In this document: piece after piece, positions 8,871 to 17,497 of the stretch
Numbering within the stretch: position 1 is the first letter of the stretch
Layout of the letters: the number at the start of each line of letters is the position of its first letter
Assembly: GCF_014530035.1 (NCBI RefSeq)
Contig: NZ_JACVMX010000003.1
Coordinates: 248,001 to 312,000, forward strand
Direction of reading: 5' to 3'
From: Leucobacter sp. cx-328
GTDB lineage: Bacteria; Actinomycetota; Actinomycetes; Actinomycetales; Microbacteriaceae
Length of the DNA: 64,000 nucleotides
Made by a program: the position numbers and the translations under genes
Notes under the pieces: model-generated
What the model saw: the letters and a program-made list of their open reading frames with translations, nothing else
The model's database searches: none
What the model was told of the DNA's origin: nothing

Positions 8871-9377
8871 GTGTTTGATTCGCTGATCCGCCGCCCGCGT
8901 ACGCTCGCCACTATCGGCCTGATTGCAGTTGCCGCTCCCCTCGCCCTCTCAGGCTGCGCCGGCCCCGCTCCCATGCACGCGGCTGACGACGCAAATAATC
9001 CTGCCTGCGCCGAGGTCATCGTGCGCCTGCCAGACACGGTCGCAGACCTGCAAAAGCGCGCTACCAACGCACAGTCAACCGGCGCGTGGGGAAATCCCGC
9101 CGATGTCGAGCTGCGTTGTGGGGTCGAAACGAGCGGGCCAACCACCGACATGTGCGTAAACGTCAACGACGTCGACTGGATCATCGACGAATCACAGGCT
9201 CCCCTCTACCGGTTCGAAGCATACGGCCGCGAGCCCGGTCTCGAGGTCTACGTGAACGGCGACAAGGTGAGTGGCACCTCGGTCGTCACCGACCTTGCCG
9301 CGGTAGCGAAGCAGCTCCCGCAGGTGCGCGAGTGCACCGGCTACGCCGATAGCATGGCGATCGCAAACGACAAGTAG
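8871..9377 (+). CDS. DUF3515 family lipoprotein
   Basis: A 168-residue predicted lipoprotein. Positive N-terminus, hydrophobic segment (about residues 11-26) and lipobox ending at Cys29 (LALSGC), followed by a secreted domain with three further Cys and the DUF3515 pattern ('CAEVIVRLPDTVADLQKR', 'LRCGVE', 'VNVNDVDWI'). The family is confined to Actinobacteria and commonly lies next to thiL and ddl, as here. The function is unknown. It converges on ddl across a shared terminator. Confidence 0.82.
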   Translation: MFDSLIRRPRTLATIGLIAVAAPLALSGCAGPAPMHAADDANNPACAEVIVRLPDTVADLQKRATNAQSTGAWGNPADVELRCGVETSGPTTDMCVNVNDVDWIIDESQAPLYRFEAYGREPGLEVYVNGDKVSGTSVVTDLAAVAKQLPQVRECTGYADSMAIANDK

Positions 9378-9398
9378 CCGTCACCGCAACGACGACAA

Positions 9399-9438
9399 CG
9401 CGAAAGGCCCCGGGGATCTCTCCTCGGGGCCTTTCGCG
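9399..9438. terminator. Bidirectional terminator between DUF3515 gene and ddl
   Basis: CGCGAAAGGCCCCG (9399-9412) pairs with CGGGGCCTTTCGCG (9425-9438): a 14-bp perfect stem with a 12-nt loop between convergent genes. CTTTCGCG forms the T-containing 3' arm on both strands. Confidence 0.75.
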
Positions 9439-9448
9439 TGCGCGGCGA

Positions 9449-10558
9449 TTAGTACATCGGGCGCTTCTCGATTGCGAGCTCAACGAGCTCAGTGATGAGG
9501 TCGGTGTACCCGAGACCTGATGCCTCCCACAGGCGCGGGTACATCGAGATCGGAGTGAATCCGGGCAGGGTGTTGATTTCGTTGAGCACGGGTCCTTCCT
9601 CGGTGAGGAAGAAGTCGATGCGTGAGAGTCCAGCACACTGGCAAACCTCAAACGCGAGCACGGCTGCATCGCGGATCGCCGCAAACTCCGCCTCGGTCAC
9701 GTCTGCGGGCAGTGCGAGCTCGATGCCTGCTGCGCCGAGGTACTTGGCCTCGAAGTCATAGAAGTCACGGCCGGTGAAGATGATTTCACCAATCACCGAG
9801 CTCGTGCGCGCGCGCGACTCACCGCGACCCTCGAGCACAGCGATCTCGACCTCACGGCCGGTGACGCCTGACTCGACGAGCACGGTGCGGTCTTCTGCGA
9901 AGGCGAGTTCGAGCGCAGCGGGAATCTGCGATGCCTCAGTGACGCGGCTGACTCCGACACTCGAGCCGGCGCGGGCAGGCTTCACGAAGAGCGGGTAGGT
10001 GAGGCCTTCGTCGATCCGCGCAACAAACGCCGGATCACGCTCGATCTGCTCGCGGGTGACGGTGCGCCACGGCGCAACAGCGATGCCAGCGTCAGCGAGC
10101 ACGGTTTTGACGGCGTGCTTGTCCATGCACAGCGCCGAACCGAGCACGCCGCTACCAACGTAGGGAACGCCCACGAGGTCGAGCATGCCCTGCACTGTTC
10201 CGTCTTCGCCGTACGGGCCGTGAAGCATCGGCAGCACCGCATCGATGTCGCCGAGTGTGCGGATCGCGCCAGATGCGTCGATGACAGACAACTCGCGCGT
10301 CTCAGTGGAGGCGGGCCACAGCACACGCGTGCCGTTGTTCCGCACCTCGGGCAGTGCGCCAGCCTCGAGCCGGTACTCAGCAAGATCGGACTCCTGCATG
10401 AGGACGTTTGCCCCCTGCTTAGTGATACCAACAAGGATCACATCGAACTGCTCGCGATCAATCGCACGCAGCACGCCAGCAGCGGTCACGCAGCTGATGC
10501 CGTGCTCGCTCGAACGGCCACCAAACAGGATGACAACAGTGCGCTTCGTAGAGCTCAT
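9449..10558 (-). CDS. ddl: D-alanine--D-alanine ligase
   Basis: A 369-residue ATP-grasp ligase that makes D-Ala-D-Ala for peptidoglycan stem peptides. Visible are 'VVILFGGRSSEHGISC' near the start, 'LHGPYGEDGTVQGMLDL', 'YPLFVKPARAGSSVGVSRV' and the metal/ATP site 'SRIDFFLTEEGPVLNEINTLPG'. ATG at 10558 is chosen: it overlaps the gpsA stop as TGATG, with GGGGAG upstream. A GTG at 10561 is possible. Last gene of the leu-mur-pls-gps-ddl run. Confidence 0.94.
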   Translation of the reverse strand: MSSTKRTVVILFGGRSSEHGISCVTAAGVLRAIDREQFDVILVGITKQGANVLMQESDLAEYRLEAGALPEVRNNGTRVLWPASTETRELSVIDASGAIRTLGDIDAVLPMLHGPYGEDGTVQGMLDLVGVPYVGSGVLGSALCMDKHAVKTVLADAGIAVAPWRTVTREQIERDPAFVARIDEGLTYPLFVKPARAGSSVGVSRVTEASQIPAALELAFAEDRTVLVESGVTGREVEIAVLEGRGESRARTSSVIGEIIFTGRDFYDFEAKYLGAAGIELALPADVTEAEFAAIRDAAVLAFEVCQCAGLSRIDFFLTEEGPVLNEINTLPGFTPISMYPRLWEASGLGYTDLITELVELAIEKRPMY

Positions 10559-11661
10559 CACTTGCTCCCCTTCAATCGGCTAATAAACCGCTTCCAGCGG
10601 CCTCCCACCTCGACCGCGAGCTTCAACTCGGGCTGCGGGATATCGTCTTCGGTCGCGAGATGCGGACCAAGATTGTGTGGCTTCATGGTGCCCTCAAGCA
10701 CCATCTTCACCTGCTGCACGATCGGCATCGTAATGCCGAGCTCAGATGCGACCTTGAGCACCGGATCAACCGAGGTAATGCCCTCAGCAGTCTGGTTCAT
10801 CTGTGCTTTCGTCTCTTCGAGCGTGAACCCCTGGCCAATGAGTCGCCCAGCAGTGTTGTTTCGCGACAGCGGCGACTGGCAGGTAGCGATGAGATCGCCC
10901 AGGCCGGCGAGGCCGGAAAGCGTCACCGGATCCGCGCCAAGCGCGACGGCAAATTCGGTCATCTCCGCGAGACCGCGCGTAATGATCGCCGCTTTCGTGT
11001 TCTCGCCATACCCCACGCCATCAACGATGCCGATCGCGAGCGCAATGAGGTTCTTCAGCACGCCACCAAGCTCGGTGCCTGGAATGTCAGTGTTCACGAA
11101 CGTACGGAAGTACGGTGCAGCCGCAGCCGAAGCAATCTCCTGCGCGATCGCTAGGTTTGCACAGGAAGCAACAGCACCGGTGGGCTGCTCCTTTGCGATC
11201 TCAAGCGCGATGTTCGGGCCAGATACGACACCGATGCGCCACGGATCGAGGTCGAGCGTGTCTTCAATGACCTCAGTCATACGCATCGTCGTCGAACGCT
11301 CGAGGCCCTTGACCAGACTCACAAGCACACTGCGCGGATCGAGGTAGGGCTCGATGTCTTCGAGGTTCTGACGCAGCGTCTGACTCGGAACAGCGAGGAA
11401 CACGATCTCAGCGCCCGTCAAGACCTCTTCGAGATCAGCAGAGGCAAACAGCGACTCAGGAAGTTCGATGTCAGGCAGGTACCGGCTGTTGCGGTGCTCA
11501 ATGTTGATCTCTTCAGCGACCTCTGGGCGTCGCGCCCAGATGCGCGTCTCAGAGCCAGCATCACAGAGCACCTTCGCGAAGGTCGTGCCCCAGCTGCCCG
11601 CGCCGACGACGGCAACGCGGCGGCCGCGCTTGCCAGTTGGCGTTCGCCCGGTGTCGATCAA
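10558..11661 (-). CDS. gpsA: Glycerol-3-phosphate dehydrogenase [NAD(P)+]
   Basis: A 367-residue enzyme that reduces dihydroxyacetone phosphate to sn-glycerol 3-phosphate for phospholipid synthesis. The Rossmann motif GAGSWGTTFA is at about residues 21-30, and the catalytic Lys lies in 'GVLKNLIALAIGI'. The TTG start overlaps the plsC stop as TTGA, and the stop overlaps ddl. Placement next to an acyltransferase makes metabolic sense, since one gene makes the substrate acylated in membrane lipid synthesis. Confidence 0.94.
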   Translation of the reverse strand: MIDTGRTPTGKRGRRVAVVGAGSWGTTFAKVLCDAGSETRIWARRPEVAEEINIEHRNSRYLPDIELPESLFASADLEEVLTGAEIVFLAVPSQTLRQNLEDIEPYLDPRSVLVSLVKGLERSTTMRMTEVIEDTLDLDPWRIGVVSGPNIALEIAKEQPTGAVASCANLAIAQEIASAAAAPYFRTFVNTDIPGTELGGVLKNLIALAIGIVDGVGYGENTKAAIITRGLAEMTEFAVALGADPVTLSGLAGLGDLIATCQSPLSRNNTAGRLIGQGFTLEETKAQMNQTAEGITSVDPVLKVASELGITMPIVQQVKMVLEGTMKPHNLGPHLATEDDIPQPELKLAVEVGGRWKRFISRLKGSK

Positions 11662-12434
11662 AAGCGCCCCGTCTCTGTCTGCTGATGCTTACTTGGATCC
11701 CACCGCTCCGCTGGAGCCTTTTCGCCGCGAAGACCTTCGAGCAACGCTGTGATCTCGTTCATGAGCAGCACAGTGGCCTCGTTGATGGTCTTCTGGTCGT
11801 GGGGTTTGCCGTCAAACCGGCTCAGGTCGATTGGCTGGCCAACCGCGACATGAATGGTCTTTCGCGGGAACGGGTGAATGCGCTTCGCGTAACGCGGCAT
11901 CAGTTCCTGTGTGCCCCAGTGCGCGACCGGGATCAGCGGAATACCCGATTCGAGCGCGAGGCGAACCGCGCCAGCTTTGCCGCGCATAGGCCAGAGGTCA
12001 GGGTCGCGCGTCAGCGTACCTTCGGGGTACACGATCACGCCCGAGCGCTGCTCAATGAGCTGGCTTGCCGCGCCCAATGGGTTGCTCTTCGACTGAGCCG
12101 AACGTGCAGCGCCCTGACGCTCGACGGGAATCTGACCCGACTTTCGAAGCAGCCAACCGAACACAGGAATCTTGAACAGGCTTGCCTTAGCCATGAAACG
12201 AGGAACGCGGCCGAGCCGCCAGGTCGCAACACCCATCGCAATTGGATCGATCTCACTGTAATGGTTTGGCGCAAGAATAAACGGACCCTCAAGCGGAATC
12301 TTCGAGTCGGGTGTGTACCGGTAGCGCGTCATCAGCGCCCAGATCGGAAGCACCAGCCCGGCGAGGATCCAGAACACGGATGGGCGTCGTTTTTCGGCGG
12401 AGGATCGCCCTCGCAGCTTCACCGTGTTAGTCAT
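11658..12434 (-). CDS. plsC: 1-acyl-sn-glycerol-3-phosphate acyltransferase
   Basis: A 258-residue membrane-associated acyltransferase of the PlsC family. The HX4D motif NHYSEID (His58, Asp63) and the later 'YPEGTLTRDPDLWPMRGKAGA' region, which contains the substrate-binding EGT, are present. One N-terminal hydrophobic segment (about residues 20-35). I chose the ATG at 12434 (MTNTVKLRG); the frame is open to 12473, but that stretch enters a palindromic terminator. Directly upstream of gpsA with a 4-nt overlap. Confidence 0.9.
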   Translation of the reverse strand: MTNTVKLRGRSSAEKRRPSVFWILAGLVLPIWALMTRYRYTPDSKIPLEGPFILAPNHYSEIDPIAMGVATWRLGRVPRFMAKASLFKIPVFGWLLRKSGQIPVERQGAARSAQSKSNPLGAASQLIEQRSGVIVYPEGTLTRDPDLWPMRGKAGAVRLALESGIPLIPVAHWGTQELMPRYAKRIHPFPRKTIHVAVGQPIDLSRFDGKPHDQKTINEATVLLMNEITALLEGLRGEKAPAERWDPSKHQQTETGRF

Positions 12435-12456
12435 GTCCCCAATTATCCCGGAAAAG

Positions 12457-12488
12457 CATGATGGCGCGTGCATGCACGCGCCATCATG
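12457..12488 (-). terminator. Perfect 32-bp palindrome, likely murA terminator
   Basis: The 32 bases read the same on both strands, with ATGGCGCG/CGCGCCAT arms around TGCATGCA. On the minus strand the palindrome is followed by CTTTTCC. It lies between the murA stop and the plsC start, so it may cut or reduce transcription within the operon. Confidence 0.6.
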
Positions 12489-12541
12489 GATGAATCTTGT
12501 CAGCCCAACAACAGAGAAACCGCGTTGGTGGCCTGTTGTAC

Positions 12542-13948
12542 TTAGCCTTCGAAGACGAAGTCTGCGCCGAGCAGACGAAGCTTCTCGATGAAGTTCTCGT
12601 AACCGCGAGAGATGATTCCGAGGTTCGTCACCTTCGTCTGCCCCTCTGCGGTAAGACCAGCGATGAGGTAGCTGAAGCCGCCACGCAAGTCTGGAACCTC
12701 AATCTCAGCACCCTTCAACGGAGTCGGACCCGAGATAACCGCAGCCTGCTCAAATTCACGACGCTTCACGCGACGGCTTTCATCATGCAGACCATCTCGG
12801 AAGACCTCGATGTTCGCACCCATCTTGTTGAGCGCGTCGGTGAAGCCGAAGCGGTTCTCGTAGACAGTCTCGTGAATGGTCGAGACGCCCTCCGCCTGGG
12901 TGAGCGCAACAACGAGGGGCTGCTGCCAGTCGGTCATGAAACCGGGGTGCACATCGGTCTCGATGGTCACAGGCTTCAGGTCGCCACCGGGGTGGAAGAA
13001 GCGAATGCCGTCGTCGTGAATGTCGAAATCGCCGCCAACCTTACGGAAGACGTTGAGGAAGGTCATCATCTCTTCCTGACGAGCACCGCCAACGAAGACA
13101 TCACCCTTGGTTGCGAGCGCAGCCGAGGCCCAGCTTGCAGCCTCGTTACGGTCGAACAGTGCACGGTGGTCGTAGCCACGGAGCTCTTCAACGCCCTCGA
13201 TAAAGATCACGCGGTTGGGCTCGACCGTGATGATCGCGCCCATCTTCTGCAGGATGCAAATGAGGTCGGTGATCTCAGGTTCGATAGCCGCGTTACGGAG
13301 CTCAGTCTGGCCTTTAGCGAGCACACTCGTGAGCAGTACCTGCTCAGTCGCACCAACCGACGGGTACGGCAGTTCGATGTTTGCGCCGTGGAGACCATTG
13401 GGTGCCGTCAGGCTAATGCCGCTCGGCAACTTCTCGACAACAGCACCGAACTTGCGGAGCGCATCAAGATGGAAGTCAATCGGACGATCGCCGATTCGGC
13501 AGCCACCGAGATCTGGAATGAACGCTTCACCAAGGCGGTGCAGCAGCGGTCCACAGAACAAGATGGGGATACGCGAGGAACCAGCGTGCGCATCGATGTC
13601 AGCGTGGTGTGCGATTTCAACGTTCGACGGATCGAAACGCCACTCGCCCGGCTCTTCGCCGCGAGTCACGAGGACTCCGTGCAACGCGAGCAGGCCCGCA
13701 ACAACGCGAATGTCAGAGACATTCGGCACGTTGCGGAGCACGCTCGGGGTCTTGCCGAGGAGCGCAGCAACCATTGCCTTAGGAGCAAGGTTCTTGGCGC
13801 CACGCACCTCAATACGACCCATGAGCGGACGACCACCGTTGATGATGATCTCGTCAGAGGTCAAGCCGACACGAGCGCCCGCCTTTTGGGCATCCTTCTT
13901 GAGTCCAGAAGCTTCGCCGTTGTCGTCCTGATGCTCTAGCTGAGTCAC
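12542..13948 (-). CDS. murA: UDP-N-acetylglucosamine 1-carboxyvinyltransferase
   Basis: A 468-residue EPSP-synthase-fold enzyme that adds enolpyruvate to UDP-GlcNAc, the first committed step of peptidoglycan synthesis. '[15 protein letters not shown]' and the loop '[13 protein letters not shown]' with active-site Cys150 are present; a Cys here predicts fosfomycin can bind. I chose GTG 13948, whose GTGA overlaps the leuD stop with AAGGAG upstream. The first 30 or so residues before 'DEIIINGGR' are a charged extension. A longer frame from 13984 would lie inside leuD. Confidence 0.94.
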   Translation of the reverse strand: MTQLEHQDDNGEASGLKKDAQKAGARVGLTSDEIIINGGRPLMGRIEVRGAKNLAPKAMVAALLGKTPSVLRNVPNVSDIRVVAGLLALHGVLVTRGEEPGEWRFDPSNVEIAHHADIDAHAGSSRIPILFCGPLLHRLGEAFIPDLGGCRIGDRPIDFHLDALRKFGAVVEKLPSGISLTAPNGLHGANIELPYPSVGATEQVLLTSVLAKGQTELRNAAIEPEITDLICILQKMGAIITVEPNRVIFIEGVEELRGYDHRALFDRNEAASWASAALATKGDVFVGGARQEEMMTFLNVFRKVGGDFDIHDDGIRFFHPGGDLKPVTIETDVHPGFMTDWQQPLVVALTQAEGVSTIHETVYENRFGFTDALNKMGANIEVFRDGLHDESRRVKRREFEQAAVISGPTPLKGAEIEVPDLRGGFSYLIAGLTAEGQTKVTNLGIISRGYENFIEKLRLLGADFVFEG

Positions 13949-14550
13949 GCGTTCTCCTTCACCGGAAGCGTCTGCGGCATCCAAGCCGGACGACGCTTCT
14001 CGAAAGCGGTAATGTCTGCCTCGTTACGCAGGGTCAACGAGATGTCGTCGAGTCCTTCAAGCAGACGCCAGCGAGTGTAGCTGTCGATCTCGAAAGGAAC
14101 CTGCAGGTCGCCTGCGGTAACGGTCTGATCCTCGAGGTTGACGGTCAGCTCAAGCCCGGGTTCAGCGTCCATTGCTGCCCAGAGTCGCTCAACGTCAGCC
14201 TCGGCAACCTGCGCCGCAAGCAAACCCTGCTTGCCCGAGTTGCCACGGAAGATATCTGCAAAACGCGAAGAGATAACGACCTTGAAGCCGTAATCACGGA
14301 GTGCCCACACGGCGTGCTCTCGCGACGAACCGGTACCGAAGTCCGGGCCTGCCACGAGGATCTGCGCGTTCTTGAACACGTCCTGGTTCAGCACAAAGTC
14401 AGCGTCTTCACGCCAGCGCGCGAAGAGTGCATCGTCAAAGCCAGTCTTCGTGACGCGCTTCAGGTACACCGCGGGGATGATCTGATCCGTGTCGACGTTT
14501 GAGCGCTTCAGCGGCGCTGCAACACCCGAGAATGTTTCGAATTTCTCCAT
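13945..14550 (-). CDS. leuD: 3-isopropylmalate dehydratase small subunit
   Basis: A 201-residue swivel-domain subunit of isopropylmalate isomerase, which with LeuC converts 2- to 3-isopropylmalate in leucine synthesis. '[18 protein letters not shown]', '[17 protein letters not shown]' and '[18 protein letters not shown]' are conserved. It follows leuC by 2 nt and overlaps murA by 4 nt. Confidence 0.95.
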   Translation of the reverse strand: MEKFETFSGVAAPLKRSNVDTDQIIPAVYLKRVTKTGFDDALFARWREDADFVLNQDVFKNAQILVAGPDFGTGSSREHAVWALRDYGFKVVISSRFADIFRGNSGKQGLLAAQVAEADVERLWAAMDAEPGLELTVNLEDQTVTAGDLQVPFEIDSYTRWRLLEGLDDISLTLRNEADITAFEKRRPAWMPQTLPVKENA

Positions 14551-14552
14551 GA

Positions 14553-16031
14553 TTACGCCTCAACCTTCTGAGCTGCGTGGTCTACACCGTTGGCCAGGTC
14601 TTCCTGGAGGTCCCAGGGGCTCGAGAGCGTACCGCGGATCGCGGTCGCTGCTGCCACGAGCGGCGACACGAGGTGCGTGCGGCCGCCGTTGCCCTGGCGT
14701 CCCTCGAAGTTACGGTTCGAAGTCGAAGCGCAACGTTCACCGGGAGCGAGCTGGTCGGGGTTCATACCGAGGCACATCGAACAACCAGCGAAGCGCCATT
14801 CGCCACCGAAGTCAGTGACGATCTTGTCAATACCCTCAGCTTCTGCCTCGAGACGCACGCGTGCGGAACCGGGAACCACCATAAGGCGGATCCCCTCTGC
14901 CATCTGCTTGCCCTCAATCAGCCGAGCAAACTCGCGCAGGTCGTCGAGGCGCGCGTTGGTGCACGAACCCATGAACACTGCGTCGACCTTGATGTCTTTC
15001 ATGTCCATGCCTGGTTCGAGCGCCATGTACTCGATGGCACGCTCTGCGGCGGCGCGCTCATTCGGATCCGCAATGTCTGCGGGAACCGGCACACGATCGC
15101 TCAGCGCGACGCCCTGACCAGGATTGGTGCCCCATGTCACGAACGGCTCGAGCGAGTTCGCGTCGATGAAAATCTCTTTGTCGAAGGTCGCACCCTCGTC
15201 AGTGGGCAACGACTTCCAGTACTCAACTGCCGCGTCCCAGTCAGCACCTTCGGGAGCGTGGGGACGGCCCTTGACGTACTCGAACGTGGTCTCGTCAGGA
15301 GCGACCATGCCCGCGCGTGCGCCTGCCTCGATCGACATGTTGCAGATCGTCATGCGACCGTCCATCGACAGTGCGCGGATCGCAGAGCCCCGGTATTCCA
15401 GGACATAGCCCTGGCCGCCGCCCGTGCCGATCTGGGCGATCACGGCAAGGATGATGTCTTTTGCCGTCACGCCGGGGCGGAGATCGCCATCGACGTTGAT
15501 CGCCATGGTCTTGAACGGCTTGAGCGGGAGCGTCTGCGTCGCCATGACGTGCTCTACCTCGCTCGTGCCAATGCCAAATGCCAGCGCGCCGAACGCGCCG
15601 TGAGTCGACGTGTGGCTGTCGCCACAGACGACCGTAATGCCAGGCATTGAAAGACCGAGCTGCGGGCCGACAACGTGAACGATGCCCTGCTCCTTGTCGC
15701 CGAGCGGGTGTGCGCGCACACCGAACTCTGCGACATTCTTACGAAGGGTCTCAATCTGCACGCGGCTGGTCGGCTCTTCGATCTCACGCGTAATGTTCAG
15801 CGTGGGAGTGTTGTGATCTTCAGTTGCGATCATCAGGTCGACACGGCGCAACGGGCGGTCTGCCATGCGCAAACCGTCGAATGCCTGCGGACTCGTCACC
15901 TCGTGAATGAGGTGGAGGTCGATGTAAATCAGGTCAGGATCGCCGTTTTCACCCTTGACGACGACGTGATCGTCCCACAGCTTCTCTGCCAGGGTGCGGG
16001 GCTTCGTCGAAACGTTGCTCTGCTCAGTCAT
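14553..16031 (-). CDS. leuC: 3-isopropylmalate dehydratase large subunit
   Basis: A 492-residue [4Fe-4S] aconitase-family subunit of isopropylmalate isomerase. Typical segments: '[18 protein letters not shown]', '[29 protein letters not shown]', and the cluster cysteines in 'MGSCTNAR' and '[12 protein letters not shown]'. The ATG at 16031 has a modest GAAGAG box. It heads the operon and is preceded by a likely leucine leader peptide/attenuator (16104-16183). Confidence 0.95.
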   Translation of the reverse strand: MTEQSNVSTKPRTLAEKLWDDHVVVKGENGDPDLIYIDLHLIHEVTSPQAFDGLRMADRPLRRVDLMIATEDHNTPTLNITREIEEPTSRVQIETLRKNVAEFGVRAHPLGDKEQGIVHVVGPQLGLSMPGITVVCGDSHTSTHGAFGALAFGIGTSEVEHVMATQTLPLKPFKTMAINVDGDLRPGVTAKDIILAVIAQIGTGGGQGYVLEYRGSAIRALSMDGRMTICNMSIEAGARAGMVAPDETTFEYVKGRPHAPEGADWDAAVEYWKSLPTDEGATFDKEIFIDANSLEPFVTWGTNPGQGVALSDRVPVPADIADPNERAAAERAIEYMALEPGMDMKDIKVDAVFMGSCTNARLDDLREFARLIEGKQMAEGIRLMVVPGSARVRLEAEAEGIDKIVTDFGGEWRFAGCSMCLGMNPDQLAPGERCASTSNRNFEGRQGNGGRTHLVSPLVAAATAIRGTLSSPWDLQEDLANGVDHAAQKVEA

Positions 16032-16103
16032 GTTTGCTTCTCTTCATTCTCTGCATGCGCGAAAACTCATCGCCCGCGCGTGAAACCGGTCATCACAAAG
16101 ACT

Positions 16104-16142
16104 CCGCGGCGGGCGACCGATATGGGCTATTCCCCGCCGCGG
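16104..16142 (-). terminator. Likely attenuator hairpin upstream of leuC
   Basis: On the minus strand CCGCGGCGGG (16142-16133) pairs with CCCGCCGCGG (16113-16104), a 10-bp GC stem overlapping the end of the leader peptide gene and followed by AGTCTTTG. Its position after a Leu-Leu leader peptide fits transcription attenuation; the T-tract is weak. Confidence 0.5.
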
Positions 16143-16171
16143 CAAACAAGAAGCTGTTGCCACGAACGCAT
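16127..16171 (-). CDS. leuL: Probable leucine leader peptide (leuL)
   Basis: A 14-residue ORF, MRSWQQLLVCRGGE, with two adjacent Leu codons (CTT CTT, rare in this GC-rich genome) and a stop inside the first arm of a GC-rich hairpin. The ATG follows TAGACT by exactly 6 nt, the same leaderless geometry as several genes in this window. It lies about 100 nt upstream of leuC. Ribosome stalling at the Leu codons would be expected to alter folding downstream. The inference rests on position, codons and structure; there is no experimental support. Confidence 0.55.
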   Translation of the reverse strand: MRSWQQLLVCRGGE

Positions 16172-16177
16172 GTCGGG

Positions 16178-16183
16178 AGTCTA
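16178..16183 (-). promoter_or_regulatory. -10 element of the leuL-leuCD transcript
   Basis: TAGACT on the minus strand, 6 nt before the leader ATG. No clear -35. Confidence 0.45.
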
Positions 16184-16188
16184 GCACT

Positions 16189-16220
16189 CAGGGCGCCCTA
16201 CCGATTGGTAAGGCGCCCTG
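16189..16220 (-). terminator. Terminator downstream of the TerC gene
   Basis: CAGGGCGCC (16189-16197) pairs with GGCGCCCTG (16212-16220). It lies just after the TerC stop on the minus strand and just upstream of the leu leader promoter. Confidence 0.6.
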
Positions 16221-16243
16221 GAATGGCAGAACTCTGGGAGAAA

Positions 16244-17275
16244 TTACTTCCCTGAGTCGTCCTTCGGAAGCTCGGCAGCGCCAAGGTGCAGACGCTCGCC
16301 GGTCTCCTTTGCGACGCGCTTCATCTTCACAACGCTGAAGATCGTTGCAACAGCCATTGCGAGGACGATGAAGCCGAGTGACATACCCGTCGTAATGTCG
16401 GGAACGTGCACCGGCTCGCCACCGTTGATGAACGGAAGTTCATTCTCGTGCAGCGCGTGCAGCACCAGCTTCACACCAATGAACGCAAGAATTGCAGCGA
16501 TACCGTACTTGAGGTATTCGAGCTTCTCGAGCAGGCCACCAAGCAGGAAGTAGAGCTGGCGCAGACCCATGAGGGCGAACACGTTTGCAGTGAAGACAAT
16601 GAAGGGGCTCTGGGTAATACCGAAGATTGCGGGAATCGAATCGAGCGCGAAGAGGACGTCAGTGCTCCCAAGCGCGATGTAGACGAGCAGCATCGGTGTG
16701 ATGAGCTTCTTGCCGTCGATCTTGGTCACCATGCGGCCACCATCGAATTCCTCGGAGTATGGGAGGAAGCGCTTTGCAAGGCGGACCATCATGCCGTCCT
16801 TTACGGGCGCATCATCGTCATGCTTCACCTGCTGAATTGCGGTCCAAATGAGCCACGCACCAAAGATGAAGAAGACCCAGATGTAACGCTCGATTACCGC
16901 AGCGCCAGCAACAATGAGAATGCCGCGGAAGATCAGCGCCAGCACGATGCCAACCATCAGTGCGCGCTGTTGATACGCCGTCGGCACCTTGAAACTCGCG
17001 AGAATCATCACGAAGACAAAGAGGTTATCAATCGAGAGACTGTACTCGGTGAGCCAACCTGCAAGGAACTCTGTGCCGTGTTGGACATCGCCCAGCAAGA
17101 AAATTGCTCCGGCGAAGACCAGCGCAAGCAGCACATAGAACCCAACCCACAAGCTTGCCTCGCGCATCGACGGCACGTGCGGTCGTTTGATGATCATCAG
17201 AAGATCGACGATAAGGATCGTCACGAGGACGATCATTGAGCCGGCCTCGAACCAGAATGGAAGAACCGAGTTCAC
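16244..17275 (-). CDS. TerC family integral membrane protein
   Basis: A 343-residue protein with about nine membrane segments and the TerC/Alx signature 'EYSLSIDNLFVFVMI' and 'GSTDVLFALDSIPAIFGI', in which acidic residues lie within membrane helices. TerC/Alx proteins are linked to Mn2+ export and metallation of exported proteins. The GTG start at 17275 has CAGGAG upstream. The leader carries a yybP-ykoY-like (Mn2+) riboswitch, which supports a manganese role. Confidence 0.88.
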   Translation of the reverse strand: MNSVLPFWFEAGSMIVLVTILIVDLLMIIKRPHVPSMREASLWVGFYVLLALVFAGAIFLLGDVQHGTEFLAGWLTEYSLSIDNLFVFVMILASFKVPTAYQQRALMVGIVLALIFRGILIVAGAAVIERYIWVFFIFGAWLIWTAIQQVKHDDDAPVKDGMMVRLAKRFLPYSEEFDGGRMVTKIDGKKLITPMLLVYIALGSTDVLFALDSIPAIFGITQSPFIVFTANVFALMGLRQLYFLLGGLLEKLEYLKYGIAAILAFIGVKLVLHALHENELPFINGGEPVHVPDITTGMSLGFIVLAMAVATIFSVVKMKRVAKETGERLHLGAAELPKDDSGK

Positions 17276-17295
17276 TCAGACTCCTGTTTCAGTAG

Positions 17296-17314
17296 GCCGC
17301 GTTTTTGGCGCGGC
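17296..17314 (-). other. Small hairpin between riboswitch and TerC start
   Basis: GCCGCG and CGCGGC arms with a 7-nt loop on the minus strand, between the riboswitch core and the GTG. It may be part of the expression platform. No U-run follows, so translational control seems more likely than termination. Confidence 0.4.
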
Positions 17315-17321
17315 AGATTCT

Positions 17322-17421
17322 GAAAGTCTCTTCCCAAACTCAAGTTTGAGCCTGCTCCATGCCGGCAGCGCCACGGAGCACTACGTATTGACGACAATGA
17401 AGAAGTGGAATACTCCCCTTC
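17322..17421 (-). ncRNA. yybP-ykoY (Mn2+) riboswitch candidate
   Basis: On the minus strand the leader of the TerC gene starts its core with GAAGGGGAGTA, continues through GTCGTCAATACG and GCGCTGCCGGC, and closes with GAGACTTTC. GAAGG (5') can pair with CTTTC (3') as the basal helix. The GGGGAGTA and GAGAC... blocks and the linkage to terC match the yybP-ykoY class. This is by eye; no covariance model was run. Confidence 0.65.
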
Positions 17422-17441
17422 GCGGGTTTAAGTGTAGCGCC

Positions 17442-17470
17442 TTGACATCTGTGCTGCGCTAACATTTAAC
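17442..17470 (+). promoter_or_regulatory. Promoter of the UPF0114 gene
   Basis: TTGACA (17442-17447), 17-nt spacer, TTTAAC (17465-17470), 27 nt before the GTG at 17498. Confidence 0.5.
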
Positions 17471-17497
17471 AACTTACCCACGACCGAAAGGCCGCCC

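Noticed and set aside
12497-13939. 480-codon plus-strand frame
   Set aside because: Exact antisense of murA; such long mirror frames are expected in GC-rich coding sequence.
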